This document shows positions 1 through 8,314 of a stretch of DNA of 64,000 nt, one piece after another. Under the pieces are notes generated by a model. It did not search any database and was not told the origin of the DNA. It saw only the letters and a program-made list of their open reading frames with translations. Both the position numbers and the translations under genes were made by a program. The stretch's first letter is position 1, and each line of letters starts with the position of its first letter. Source of the DNA: Polaribacter sp. ALD11 (lineage in GTDB: Bacteria; Bacteroidota; Bacteroidia; Flavobacteriales; Flavobacteriaceae); assembly GCF_002831685.1 (NCBI RefSeq), contig NZ_CP025119.1:717001-781000 (forward strand), in the 5' to 3' direction.

Positions 1-1091
1 TTTGAAGCATTCGGGTAATCTGTGTATCCTTTAGCTCCTGTGGTGTAGAACGTATCTTCATCCCATGATGCTAATTCCAAATTATTTTCAAAACGTTCTA
101 CTAAATCTGGATTCGAGATATAAGGTTTTCCGTAAGCAACTAAATCGGCAAAACCTTCTTCAATTACTTTATTTCCTTTTTCTTGATCGAATGCGGTATT
201 AATCATTAAGGTTCCGTTGTATAAAGGTCGGAAATGTTTAGCAATTTCTGTTACAGCAAACGGAACTTCAGAAACATCTGTAAACGGTTCCGAAAGGTGC
301 ACATACGCCAAGTTATAATCATTTAATTTCTTAATAATATACTCAAAAGTAGGAATCGTTTCTTCATCCATCGTCATTCCGAATAAACCATTTAAAGACG
401 GATTAAAACGTGCGCCTATTTTCTCTTGCGGAATTACTTCTTTCATCGCATCTAAAACTTCAAAAAAGAAACGGGTTTTATTTTCTATGCTTCCGCCATA
501 TTCATCGGTTCTTTTATTAGAAGTATTGTTGAAGAATTGATGAAACAAATACCCGTTAGAAGAATGTATCTCTACACCATCAAAACCTGCTTTAACTGCA
601 TTTGCTGCAGCATTCTTAAAATCTTTAACGGTAGTTTTAATATCTTCAAGAGTCATTTCTTTTGGCGTAACCGTATCTTTAAAGCCTTCTGGAGTATAAG
701 ATTGTGCGTTGGGGTTGATTGCTGAAGCTGAAAAGGGCAATTCGCCATTATGAAAATCGGGATGCGACATTCTACCTACATGCCATAACTGAATAAATAT
801 TTTCCCTCCTTTATCGTGTACACGTTTTGTTATTTTTTTCCAACCTTCAACTTGCTCGTCAGAATAAATACCAGCAGTATGAATATAACCAACCGCTTTT
901 TTAGAAACCTGCGAACCTTCTGTAATAATTAAACCTGCCGATGCACGTTGCTCGTAATACAAACCATGTAAACTGTCTGTTGGTACGTTGCCTTCGTTGT
1001 CTGCCCTACTACGCGTCATAGGTGCCATGACAATTCTGTTTGCTAAATTAATATTTTTATGATATGGTGTTAATAGGTGTTGCTTGCTCAT
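1..1091 (-). CDS. Old Yellow Enzyme family NADH:flavin oxidoreductase (alkene reductase), 3' end cut by window edge
   Basis: FMN-dependent ene-reductase that reduces activated C=C bonds of unsaturated aldehydes, ketones, nitro-compounds or quinone-like electrophiles. The reading frame opens at an ATG at 1091 and stays open for 363 codons to the window edge. Visible landmarks are an N-terminal MAPMTRSRA segment, QLWHVGR near residue 100, and HSSNGYLFHQFF near residue 176, where the family has H-x-x-N substrate-binding residues (usually HGAN; here HSSN). It ends in GYTDYPNAS, the usual C-terminal region, so only a few residues are missing. It lies beside an oxidoreductase operon that fits an electrophile-detoxification role. 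Which substrate it uses cannot be told from sequence. Confidence 0.92.
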   Translation of the reverse strand, partial: MSKQHLLTPYHKNINLANRIVMAPMTRSRADNEGNVPTDSLHGLYYEQRASAGLIITEGSQVSKKAVGYIHTAGIYSDEQVEGWKKITKRVHDKGGKIFIQLWHVGRMSHPDFHNGELPFSASAINPNAQSYTPEGFKDTVTPKEMTLEDIKTTVKDFKNAAANAVKAGFDGVEIHSSNGYLFHQFFNNTSNKRTDEYGGSIENKTRFFFEVLDAMKEVIPQEKIGARFNPSLNGLFGMTMDEETIPTFEYIIKKLNDYNLAYVHLSEPFTDVSEVPFAVTEIAKHFRPLYNGTLMINTAFDQEKGNKVIEEGFADLVAYGKPYISNPDLVERFENNLELASWDEDTFYTTGAKGYTDYPNAS

Positions 1092-1175
1092 GTAATTTTT
1101 TTTTATAAAGTGAATAAGAACAAAAATACATTACATCACAATCAATCTCATTGACCTATATCAATTAAGAGATCT

Positions 1176-1766
1176 TTAACTTTTCATTTGTCGTCTTACA
1201 CGACTCAAATTTTCCGGCGAAACACCTAAATAATTTGCAATGTCATAATTAGCAACTCGTTCTTCTATCTTAGGGTATGAAGTACAAAATTCGAGATACC
1301 GCTCTTGTGTATTTTTTTCGAGTGTAGACAAAATTCTTTTACGCTGAGAGATAAATGCTTGTGTTGTTAAAATTCTAAAATAACGTTCAAAAATTGGAGC
1401 TTCTTCATAAATTTTTTGAAGACTATTATACGTAATTGATAATAATTGAGAATCTTCGATGGCTTCTATGTATAATTTTGAAGGTATTTGGTTGTAAAAA
1501 GCATCAAAATCGCCAACCCACCAATTTTCTACCGCAAATTGAATGATATGCTTACTCCCTTTATCATCCATATAATATGCTTTTAAGCATCCTTTAATAA
1601 CAAAATATTCGTGCTTAACATTTGTTCCTGGTTTTAATAAAAATTGCCCCTTAGATACAGATATTTCATTTAAAACAGCATTCAATTTATCTACATCTAA
1701 ACTTGTTAAATGTATATGATTTTGTATGTGTTTTGTTATTGACTGATGCATTATACAAAGATGCAT
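1176..1766 (-). CDS. Crp/Fnr family transcriptional regulator
   Basis: Predicted DNA-binding regulator of 196 aa. Residues of about 30-125 form a cyclic-nucleotide-binding-like beta-roll (for example KGQFLLKPGTNVKHEYFVIKG), and the C-terminus is a winged HTH with NYDIANYLGVSPENLSRVRR as recognition region. This short type is abundant in Flavobacteriia and the effector is usually unknown. A second in-frame ATG at 1751 gives MHQSITKH; a -7-like CATCTTTG lies just upstream of it, so the shorter start is possible. It is transcribed divergently from the DoxX-TetR operon and in the same direction as the OYE gene, so it may control either. Confidence 0.88.
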   Translation of the reverse strand: MHLCIMHQSITKHIQNHIHLTSLDVDKLNAVLNEISVSKGQFLLKPGTNVKHEYFVIKGCLKAYYMDDKGSKHIIQFAVENWWVGDFDAFYNQIPSKLYIEAIEDSQLLSITYNSLQKIYEEAPIFERYFRILTTQAFISQRKRILSTLEKNTQERYLEFCTSYPKIEERVANYDIANYLGVSPENLSRVRRQMKS

Positions 1767-1849
1767 ATTTTTTAAACTTGATAATAATATTTCTTATTAG
1801 TTGCATATTTATTCATCTATTATACGATAAATAAATATGATACCTAAAA

Positions 1850-1863
1850 AATGAATGTTCATT
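1850..1863. promoter_or_regulatory. TetR-type palindromic operator
   Basis: AATGAA-TG-TTCATT is a perfect 6-bp inverted repeat with a 2-bp centre. It ends 9 bp upstream of a TAnnTTTG box (1873-1880) in front of an operon whose second gene is a TetR repressor. TetR-family proteins bind such short palindromes and are commonly autoregulated; binding here is inferred. Confidence 0.5.
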
Positions 1864-1872
1864 CTTTTTTTA

Positions 1873-1880
1873 TACCTTTG
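1873..1880 (+). promoter_or_regulatory. Bacteroidota -7 box TACCTTTG of the DoxX-TetR operon
   Basis: Matches TAnnTTTG, the Bacteroidota -7 consensus, 18 bp before the DoxX ATG and just downstream of the TetR-type palindrome. No clear -33 TTG is seen at the expected distance. Confidence 0.5.
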
Positions 1881-1898
1881 TAATCTAAAAACAAATAG

Positions 1899-2267
1899 AT
1901 GAAACTTTTTTGGAATATTTTACGAGTAATATTAGCAATTTTTATATTGTATGCAGGAATGCAACATTTTATGAAACCAGATTTTTTTAATGCATTTGTT
2001 CCTGATTTTTTAATCTATAAAACGGCTATTATTTATGTATCAGGAATCATAGAGGTTCTTTTAGCAATACTCTTACTTATACCAAAATACAAACATATAG
2101 CAGCAACAGGAATCTTCTTTCTAATGATCTTCTTTTTGCCAATACATGTTTGGGATGTTTTTTCTGAAACACCTGCTATTGGTAGCCATAAAGCAGCAAT
2201 CATACGTTTACCAATGCAGTTTGTGCTAATAGCATTGGCTTATAAACTTAAAAAAAACAACAAATAA
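1899..2267 (+). CDS. DoxX/MauE-like small membrane protein
   Basis: 122-aa protein with four predicted membrane helices (starting FWNILRVILAIFILYAG, then IYVSGIIEVLLAILLLI, then two more), matching the DoxX family in size and topology. DoxX-like proteins are often next to redox or detoxification genes; their molecular role is poorly defined. First gene of a six-gene rightward operon; its TAA overlaps the ATG of the TetR gene by one base (TAATG), which suggests translational coupling. Confidence 0.8.
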   Translation: MKLFWNILRVILAIFILYAGMQHFMKPDFFNAFVPDFLIYKTAIIYVSGIIEVLLAILLLIPKYKHIAATGIFFLMIFFLPIHVWDVFSETPAIGSHKAAIIRLPMQFVLIALAYKLKKNNK

Positions 2268-2851
2268 TGGCGAAACTTCAAAAGAGTATAGACAAGAGGA
2301 ATGCGCTAATTAAAGCGACTATAGAGTTGGTGAACAATAATGGTTTTCATGCGACACCTATGAGTAAAATCGCAAAAATGGCGAATGTTTCTCCTGCTAC
2401 TATTTATTTATATTTTGAAAATAAACAAGATTTGGTGAATAAAACATACATAGAAGTGAAAGCAAAATACACTGATTATGCTTTTGAAACCTATGATGTG
2501 AACATGTCTGTAGAAAAAGGATTTGAATTGATTTGGAAACGCATTGCAGATTTTAAATTAAAAGATTGTGAAAATGCAATGTTTTTGGCACAATGTGACA
2601 ACACACCTGTAATTGATGAAATTAGTAGACAAGAAGGAATTAAACACTTACAACCCCTACTCGATCTTTGGAATCGTGGAAAGAATGAAGACATTATTAA
2701 ACCGATGTCAGATTATTTGTTATATGCATATTCGATAAATCCGTTATCGTTTTTAATGATGTCAGAAAAAAGAGGTACTTTCAAGTTAGATAAAACACAT
2801 TTAGAAGAAGCCTATCAATCTGCTTGGAACAGTATAAGAGTAATGAATTAA
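2267..2851 (+). CDS. TetR/AcrR family transcriptional repressor
   Basis: 194 aa. The N-terminal HTH is typical of the family: NGFHATPMSKIAKMANVSP followed by TIYLYFENKQDLVNK (residues about 24-58). The rest is a helical ligand-binding domain. Its position in an operon with nitroreductase, MDR reductase, iron alcohol dehydrogenase and DJ-1-like genes is reminiscent of NemR-type repressors that sense reactive electrophiles. A palindrome at 1850-1863 is the likely autoregulatory operator. The ligand is not identifiable. Confidence 0.9.
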   Translation: MAKLQKSIDKRNALIKATIELVNNNGFHATPMSKIAKMANVSPATIYLYFENKQDLVNKTYIEVKAKYTDYAFETYDVNMSVEKGFELIWKRIADFKLKDCENAMFLAQCDNTPVIDEISRQEGIKHLQPLLDLWNRGKNEDIIKPMSDYLLYAYSINPLSFLMMSEKRGTFKLDKTHLEEAYQSAWNSIRVMN

Positions 2852-2877
2852 AATTAATAAAAATAGAATTAAAAAAT

Positions 2878-3510
2878 ATGGAATTATTAGATAAATTAAA
2901 TTGGAGATATGCTGCAAAAGCAATGAATGGTAAAGTTGTTGCAGAAGATAAAATTGAACGTATTTTAGAAGCGGCTCGTTTAGCAGCAACTTCAAGCGGA
3001 TTGCAACCTTTTGAAATTTTTGTTGTGAAAAACCAAGAAGTAAAAGAAAAAATTAAACCCATTGCATGGAATCAATCTGTAATTACAGACTGTTCTCACC
3101 TGCTTGTATTTGCTGCCTGGGATACGTATACGCCAGAACGTATTAACTATATGTTCGATTTAACCAATGAAATTCGTGGTTTTAAAAATGAAGGTTGGGA
3201 AGATTATCGTCAAATGTTATTAAGCACATATCCTCAAAAGGATGCAGAAGAAAACTTTAACCATGCTGCAAAACAAGCATATATTGCTTTTGCTCATGCT
3301 ATAATTGCTGCTGCTTATGAAGGTGTAGATGCAACGCCTTTAGAAGGTTTTGATCCTGCTGCTGTAGATGAAATTTTAGGCTTACGAGAAAAAGGATTGC
3401 GTAGTGCTGTTTTATTACCATTAGGTTATAGAGCAGAAGATGCAGATTGGTTGGTGAACTTAGTAAAAGTTAGAAAACCAATGAAAGATTTAGTAACTGT
3501 AATAGACTAA
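2878..3510 (+). CDS. Nitroreductase family protein (NAD(P)H-dependent oxidoreductase)
   Basis: 210 aa when started at the ATG at 2878 (MELLDKLNWRYAAKAMN), which fits the family N-terminus; a longer frame from 2824 would overlap the TetR gene and was not chosen. FMN-dependent NfsB-like enzymes reduce nitroaromatics, quinones and related compounds. Family signs are RYAAKAMNGK near the start, RLAATSSGLQPFEIFVV at about 40-55, and a C-terminal PLGYRAEDADWL segment. Middle of the TetR-containing operon, with only 26 nt after the repressor gene. Confidence 0.88.
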   Translation: MELLDKLNWRYAAKAMNGKVVAEDKIERILEAARLAATSSGLQPFEIFVVKNQEVKEKIKPIAWNQSVITDCSHLLVFAAWDTYTPERINYMFDLTNEIRGFKNEGWEDYRQMLLSTYPQKDAEENFNHAAKQAYIAFAHAIIAAAYEGVDATPLEGFDPAAVDEILGLREKGLRSAVLLPLGYRAEDADWLVNLVKVRKPMKDLVTVID

Positions 3511-3521
3511 AAAAAGAAATT

Positions 3522-4520
3522 ATGATAAAGACGATAGTATTAAAAAATAGACCTGAAGGAAAACCTACTGTTTCAAATTTTGAGTTTATTACCGAAGACA
3601 CAACCCTAACAATTAACAAAGGAGAGGTTTTATTAGAAGCAACATATGTTTCTGTAGACCCATATTTAAGAGGAAGAATGAGTGCTGCAAAATCGTATGT
3701 TCCGTCTTTTGAATTAAATAAACCTGTACAATCTGGTATTGTTGCTAAAGTTATCGAATCTAAAAACGACAACTTTAAAAAAGGTGATTTTGTTTCTGGA
3801 ATGTTGTCATGGAAAACAAAACAAGTTTCTAATGGTGAAGGACTTTTAAAGGTTGATGGTTCTAAAGCTCCTTTAAGCACCTATTTAGGTGTTTTAGGAA
3901 TGACAGGTTTAACGGCTTATTTAGGTTTAAACCAAATAGGTAAACCTGTTGCAGGAGAAACAATTGTTGTTTCTGGTGCAGCTGGTGCTGTAGGATCTGT
4001 TGTTGGTCAAATAGCAAAAATTCTAGGTCTTAGAGTTATTGGTATTGCTGGTACAGATGAAAAAATAGAAATGCTTAAAACAAAGTTTGGTTTTGATGCT
4101 GGTATCAATTACAACACCAGTAAAGATATAAATGCAGACATTAAAGAAGCTGCGCCAAATGGTGTAGATATTTATTTTGATAATGTTGGTGGACCAATAT
4201 CTGATGCGGTATTATTTAATATTAACAGGTTTGCAAGAATTATTGTTTGTGGCGCTATTTCTGTTTACAACAGTACTGAGACTCCAAAAAGTGTGAGCGT
4301 ACAACCATTTTTAGTTAAAAACAGTGCACTAATGCAAGGTTTTATTGTTTCTAATTACGCTGATAAATTTCCAGAAGCAATGCAGCATTTATCTGGTTGG
4401 TTAGCAGATGGAAAGTTAACATACACAGAAACTATTGTAGATGGTTTTGATACTATTCCGAATGCCTTTATCGACTTATTTGAAGGTAAAAACAAAGGGA
4501 AAATGGTTGTTAAGATTTAA
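3522..4520 (+). CDS. NADP-dependent medium-chain reductase (CurA / PTGR1 / YncB-like)
   Basis: 332-aa zinc-independent MDR protein resembling prostaglandin/leukotriene B4 reductases and CurA, which reduce alpha,beta-unsaturated carbonyls with NADPH. Visible: the N-terminal region VDPYLRGRMS (about residues 45-55), the nucleotide-binding loop VVSGAAGAVGSVVGQ (about 147-161) and VDIYFDNVGGPISDAVL (about 214-230). It lies 11 nt after the nitroreductase gene. The enzyme type fits detoxification of lipid-peroxidation aldehydes and enones, in line with the rest of the operon. Confidence 0.9.
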   Translation: MIKTIVLKNRPEGKPTVSNFEFITEDTTLTINKGEVLLEATYVSVDPYLRGRMSAAKSYVPSFELNKPVQSGIVAKVIESKNDNFKKGDFVSGMLSWKTKQVSNGEGLLKVDGSKAPLSTYLGVLGMTGLTAYLGLNQIGKPVAGETIVVSGAAGAVGSVVGQIAKILGLRVIGIAGTDEKIEMLKTKFGFDAGINYNTSKDINADIKEAAPNGVDIYFDNVGGPISDAVLFNINRFARIIVCGAISVYNSTETPKSVSVQPFLVKNSALMQGFIVSNYADKFPEAMQHLSGWLADGKLTYTETIVDGFDTIPNAFIDLFEGKNKGKMVVKI

Positions 4521-4547
4521 TTTTAATAAAATAATAAAGAAAAGAAG

Positions 4548-5708
4548 ATGAACAATTTTGAATTTAAAAATCCGACTAAAATTATTTTTGGAAAGGATTC
4601 AATTGAAAAATTAGAAAGTGAAATTCCTAAAAATGCCAAAGTATTACTATTATATGGTGGAGGAAGTATCAAAAAAAATGGTATCTACGAACAAGTAAAA
4701 AAAGCATTGACGAGTGTTGAGGTTGTTGAGTTTGGCGGAATTCCTGCAAACCCGGAATACTCCGTTTTAATGGAGGCATTGAACGTTATCAAAGAAGAAA
4801 ACATTACATACTTATTAGCTGTTGGTGGAGGTTCTGTAATCGATGGAACTAAATTTTTATCTGCTGCTGCAATCTATGAGGGTGAAACGCCTTGGGATAT
4901 TTTATCAAAAAACATTCGAACAGAAAAAGGAATGCCTTTTGGTACCGTTTTAACATTGCCAGCAACAGGTTCTGAAATGAATTCTGGTGCCGTAATAACA
5001 AGAGCAGAAACCAAAGAGAAACTAGCAATGGGCGGACCTGGGTTATTTCCAGAGTTCTCTATTTTAGATCCCCAAGTTATTAGTTCTATTCCAGAACGTC
5101 AATTAGCAAATGGTTTAACAGATGCTTTTACACACGTTTTAGAGCAGTATATGACGTACCCGAATGGTGCACTTTTACAAGATCGTTTTGCGGAAAGTAT
5201 TTTGCAAACAATTATTGAAGTTGCTCCAAAAGTATTAAAAGATCCTACAGATTATAAAGCGGCTTCTAATTTTATGTGGAGTTGTACGATGGCTTTGAAC
5301 GGCTTAATTCAGAAAGGAGTTCCTACAGATTGGGCGGTGCACGCAATGGGACATGAATTAACGGCTTTATTTGGTATCGATCATGCACGTACTTTAGCGG
5401 TAATTGCTCCAAGTCACTACAAATTTAATTTTGAAGCTAAAAAAGAAAAATTAGCACAATACGGTGAACGTGTTTGGAATATTACCGAAGGAAGTATTGA
5501 TGATAAAGCAAATGCTGCTATCGAAAGAACGGTAGACTTTTTCCATGAATTAGGTATCGACACAAAATTATCTGATTATACAAACGATTACGAAGGAACT
5601 GCTGAAAAAATAGCACAACGTTTTACAGATCGTGGTTGGTTAGGCTTAGGAGAACACCAAAACTTATCACCAGAAAAAGTAGCAGCAATTGTAAAAATGT
5701 CTTATTAG
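4548..5708 (+). CDS. Iron-containing alcohol dehydrogenase (YqhD/BDH-like)
   Basis: 386 aa, normal family length. The group III metal-dependent ADH fold is recognisable by VGGGSVIDGTKF (about residues 91-102), NGLTDAFTHVLEQY with metal-ligand Asp and His, and HAMGHELTALFGIDHA with two further His ligands. E. coli YqhD uses NADPH to reduce short-chain and lipid-derived aldehydes; this protein is closest to that or to butanol dehydrogenases. Fifth gene of the TetR operon, so an aldehyde-removal function is the best inference. Confidence 0.9.
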   Translation: MNNFEFKNPTKIIFGKDSIEKLESEIPKNAKVLLLYGGGSIKKNGIYEQVKKALTSVEVVEFGGIPANPEYSVLMEALNVIKEENITYLLAVGGGSVIDGTKFLSAAAIYEGETPWDILSKNIRTEKGMPFGTVLTLPATGSEMNSGAVITRAETKEKLAMGGPGLFPEFSILDPQVISSIPERQLANGLTDAFTHVLEQYMTYPNGALLQDRFAESILQTIIEVAPKVLKDPTDYKAASNFMWSCTMALNGLIQKGVPTDWAVHAMGHELTALFGIDHARTLAVIAPSHYKFNFEAKKEKLAQYGERVWNITEGSIDDKANAAIERTVDFFHELGIDTKLSDYTNDYEGTAEKIAQRFTDRGWLGLGEHQNLSPEKVAAIVKMSY

Positions 5709-5714
5709 AAAGTA

Positions 5715-6521
5715 ATGAAAATAACAAAAATAATAGCCTTAGCGCTAACAATTGTAACAGCATCTAGCTGTAAAGATTCAAAAAATAAAACAGCTTCTGA
5801 AAAAGTTTCAGAAGAAGAAATAACAATTAAAAAAGATAAAAAAATGAACATATTATTTGTTTTAACATCTCATGATAAATTAGGAGATACAGGAAAAAAA
5901 ACAGGATTTTGGGTAGAAGAATTCGCAAACCCATATTATACATTACTAGATAAAGGCGCTACAATTACAATTGCAACACCAAAAGGAGGCGCTGCACCTA
6001 TCGATCCAAGTAGCGATTCGCCAGATGCTGCTACAGAGGCAACTGCACGTTTTGATAAAGACACAGAAGCTAAAGAAAGAATTGCAAATACTAAGAAATT
6101 ATCTGACATGAATGCTGATGATTTTGATGCCGTATTTTATCCTGGAGGTCACGGACCGTTATGGGATTTAGCAACCGATGCTACTTCAATTGCTTTAATT
6201 GAAAAATTTAATAGTCAAGAAAAACCAGTTGCATTTGTATGTCATGCACCTGCTGCTTTAAAAGATGTAAAGAATACTGATGGTACACCTTTAGTGAAAG
6301 GTAAAAAAGTAACAGGTTTTACCAATACAGAAGAAGCTGCTGTTGGTTTAACAGAAGTTGTTCCTTTTTTAGTTGAAGATATGCTTACTAAAAATGGCGG
6401 AATCTATTCTAAAAAAGAAGATTGGGCAGCTTACGCAATTCAAGACGGAAATTTAATTACAGGTCAAAACCCTGCTTCCTCTGAATTAGTTGCTGAAAAA
6501 TTACTAGAAAGTTTAAAATAA
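5715..6521 (+). CDS. DJ-1/PfpI (Hsp31-like) type 1 glutamine amidotransferase-fold lipoprotein
   Basis: 268 aa. The N-terminus is a lipoprotein signal (hydrophobic stretch then TASSCKDS, Cys at residue 19), a charged linker follows, and the enzyme domain begins near residue 44 (MNILFVLTSHDK). Family motifs are DAVFYPGGHGPLWDL and the nucleophile elbow AFVCHAPAAL. Relatives are HchA/Hsp31 and glyoxalase III-like enzymes acting on methylglyoxal. Most are cytoplasmic, so a lipid anchor is notable. The internal Met 44 could also serve as a start giving a cytoplasmic form, although the preceding frame is coherent. Last gene before a strong terminator. Confidence 0.85.
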   Translation: MKITKIIALALTIVTASSCKDSKNKTASEKVSEEEITIKKDKKMNILFVLTSHDKLGDTGKKTGFWVEEFANPYYTLLDKGATITIATPKGGAAPIDPSSDSPDAATEATARFDKDTEAKERIANTKKLSDMNADDFDAVFYPGGHGPLWDLATDATSIALIEKFNSQEKPVAFVCHAPAALKDVKNTDGTPLVKGKKVTGFTNTEEAAVGLTEVVPFLVEDMLTKNGGIYSKKEDWAAYAIQDGNLITGQNPASSELVAEKLLESLK

Positions 6522-6527
6522 TTTTTG

Positions 6528-6547
6528 GTTAGTTAGTTAGTTAGTTA
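6528..6547. repeat. GTTA tetranucleotide microsatellite (5 units)
   Basis: Five perfect GTTA units lie just after the DJ-1-like stop codon and before the terminator hairpin. It is outside any reading frame, so phase variation of a protein is unlikely. Confidence 0.8.
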
Positions 6548-6550
6548 GTG

Positions 6551-6583
6551 AAAAAGGTTGTCATAAGAGACAACCTTTTTTTT
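6551..6583 (+). terminator. Rho-independent terminator of the TetR detoxification operon
   Basis: A 12-bp perfect stem (aaaaaggttgtc / gacaaccttttt) with a 6-nt loop, followed by a T run, 30 bp after the last gene of the operon. Confidence 0.88.
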
Positions 6584-6670
6584 GTTTGTTAAAATCATAA
6601 AATAACACTCTAAAAATAGCTGTAATAATTTTATTTTGTAATCGCTTTTAAAAGTATCTTCGCGCCCATT

Positions 6671-7579
6671 ATGTGGATGTATTTAGGTTTATTAGCAGCA
6701 CTTTTTTTAGGATTACACAATTTATGTAAGAAACATGCAGTACAAGGAAATGAAGTTTTTCCGGTACTTTTTGGAACAATTCTTTCTGGTTTTTTACTAT
6801 TACTTCCTTTTTTTATAGGTTCTCTCTATTATCCTGAATTTACAAAGGAAATAGGGTTTCATATAACTACACTTCCTTGGAAAACACATGGTTTTATTTT
6901 TATAAAATCGATGATTATGGCAGCTTCTTGGATTTTAGCGTATCAAGCTTTAAAACACTTACCTATTACCATTGTTGCTCCTATTCGTTCTGCGGGTCCG
7001 TTTTTTACATTTATCGGTGCTATTTTAATTTATAACGAACAACCTACTTTTTTACAATGGATTGGTTTTTTTCTTATCATTTTATCTGTATTACTCTATT
7101 CTAGAGTAGGAAAAAAAGAAGGTATTATTTTTAAACGAAATAAATGGATATTCGCTATTATTGGTGCAACCTTTTTAGGTGCTTCTAGTGGATTGTATGA
7201 CAAATTTTTAATTCAGAGTTTGGCCTTGAATCCGCAGACATTACAATTTTGGTTTTGTTGGTATACCGTTTTAATTTTGTTCGTTATTTTATCGATTACT
7301 TGGTTTCCTTATGCAGTAAAAAGAAAGGCTTTCAAGTTCCGCTGGACTATTATCGCTGTAGGAATTTTATTACAAGCTGCAGATTATTTTTATTTTAAAG
7401 CACTACAAGATCCAGATGCATTAATTATGTTATTATCTGCAATAAAACGTAGTCAGTTAATAATTGCGGTAGTTGTTGGTGGTTTGTTATTTAAAGAGAA
7501 AAATAAACGTAAAAAATTAGTACCATTAGCAGGTATTATGATTGGAATATTTTTGATTTTATATTCCGCTAGCTCCTAA
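6671..7579 (+). CDS. EamA/DMT family transporter
   Basis: 302-aa integral membrane protein with about ten helices arranged as two EamA repeats (roughly residues 1-145 and 160-300), the layout of the drug/metabolite transporter superfamily. Near the end of repeat 1 it has LPITIVAPIRSAGPFFTFIGA, a typical family segment. The substrate is unknown; relatives export amino acids, purines or other metabolites. A stand-alone gene between the terminator at 6583 and the Crp gene at 7677. Confidence 0.85.
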   Translation: MWMYLGLLAALFLGLHNLCKKHAVQGNEVFPVLFGTILSGFLLLLPFFIGSLYYPEFTKEIGFHITTLPWKTHGFIFIKSMIMAASWILAYQALKHLPITIVAPIRSAGPFFTFIGAILIYNEQPTFLQWIGFFLIILSVLLYSRVGKKEGIIFKRNKWIFAIIGATFLGASSGLYDKFLIQSLALNPQTLQFWFCWYTVLILFVILSITWFPYAVKRKAFKFRWTIIAVGILLQAADYFYFKALQDPDALIMLLSAIKRSQLIIAVVVGGLLFKEKNKRKKLVPLAGIMIGIFLILYSASS

Positions 7580-7676
7580 AAAATCCTATTAATTTTATAA
7601 TTTTAAACTTCATAAATCACTTTTGAAATTGCTTGAAGCCTTATCTTAGCATCTCAATTAGACCTATTATTAAATT

Positions 7677-8246
7677 TTGGAGCAAATAAAGGCATACATA
7701 GATCAAATAGCGACGATATCTAAAGAAGATTGGACTTTCTTTGCGTCTAAATTAAAACGTAGCACAATTCCGAAGAAAACTATCTTTTTAAAAATAAATG
7801 AAATAGAAAATCATATTTCTTTTATTGAATCTGGTGTTGTGCGTTTATACATTCCTAAAGAAAATCCTGAAAAAGAAATTACTTTTGGTTTTAGTTTTAA
7901 AGATCAATTTATAAGTGCTTACGATTCCTTTTTAACTCAAAAACCTTCTTTATATCAATTACAAGCACTTACAGAAACAAGTCTTTTAAGTATTTCATAC
8001 CAAGATTTACAAGAGGTTTACAAAACAACTCAAATTGGTAATTTAATTGGAAGATTAACCGCTGAACGTCTTTTTCTAATAAAATCTAAACGAGAACAAA
8101 ACTTATTAAATCTTACTGCAGAAGAACGGTATTTAAAATTATTTAAAGAACGCCCAGAGCTTATAAAAATAATTCCTTTAAAATATATTAGCTCTTATAT
8201 TGGTGTTACTGCACAAGCTTTAAGTAGAATTAGAAAGCGTTTATAA
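7677..8246 (+). CDS. Crp/Fnr family transcriptional regulator with TTG start
   Basis: 189 aa with an N-terminal cyclic-nucleotide-binding-like domain (NHISFIESGVVRLYIPKEN) and a C-terminal HTH (KYISSYIGVTAQALSRIRKR). The frame can only begin at the TTG at 7677 (MEQIKAYIDQ): an in-frame stop lies two codons upstream and no ATG occurs near the N-terminus. It is a paralogue of the regulator at 1176-1766 but belongs to a different subgroup. The neighbouring desaturase gene on the same strand starts 68 bp downstream and might be a target. Confidence 0.85.
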   Translation: MEQIKAYIDQIATISKEDWTFFASKLKRSTIPKKTIFLKINEIENHISFIESGVVRLYIPKENPEKEITFGFSFKDQFISAYDSFLTQKPSLYQLQALTETSLLSISYQDLQEVYKTTQIGNLIGRLTAERLFLIKSKREQNLLNLTAEERYLKLFKERPELIKIIPLKYISSYIGVTAQALSRIRKRL

Positions 8247-8314
8247 ACCTTATTTTATTGACTTGGGTTCATTGTTTAACGCTTAACATCAAACTATCTT
8301 TGTAAAAAAAATAA

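Noticed and set aside
2824..2877. Longer N-terminus of the nitroreductase
   Set aside because: Would overlap the TetR gene by 28 bp and adds residues that do not match the family start; the ATG at 2878 fits.
6528..6547. GTTA repeat as a phase-variable tract
   Set aside because: It lies after the stop codon and before the terminator, outside any coding or promoter region.
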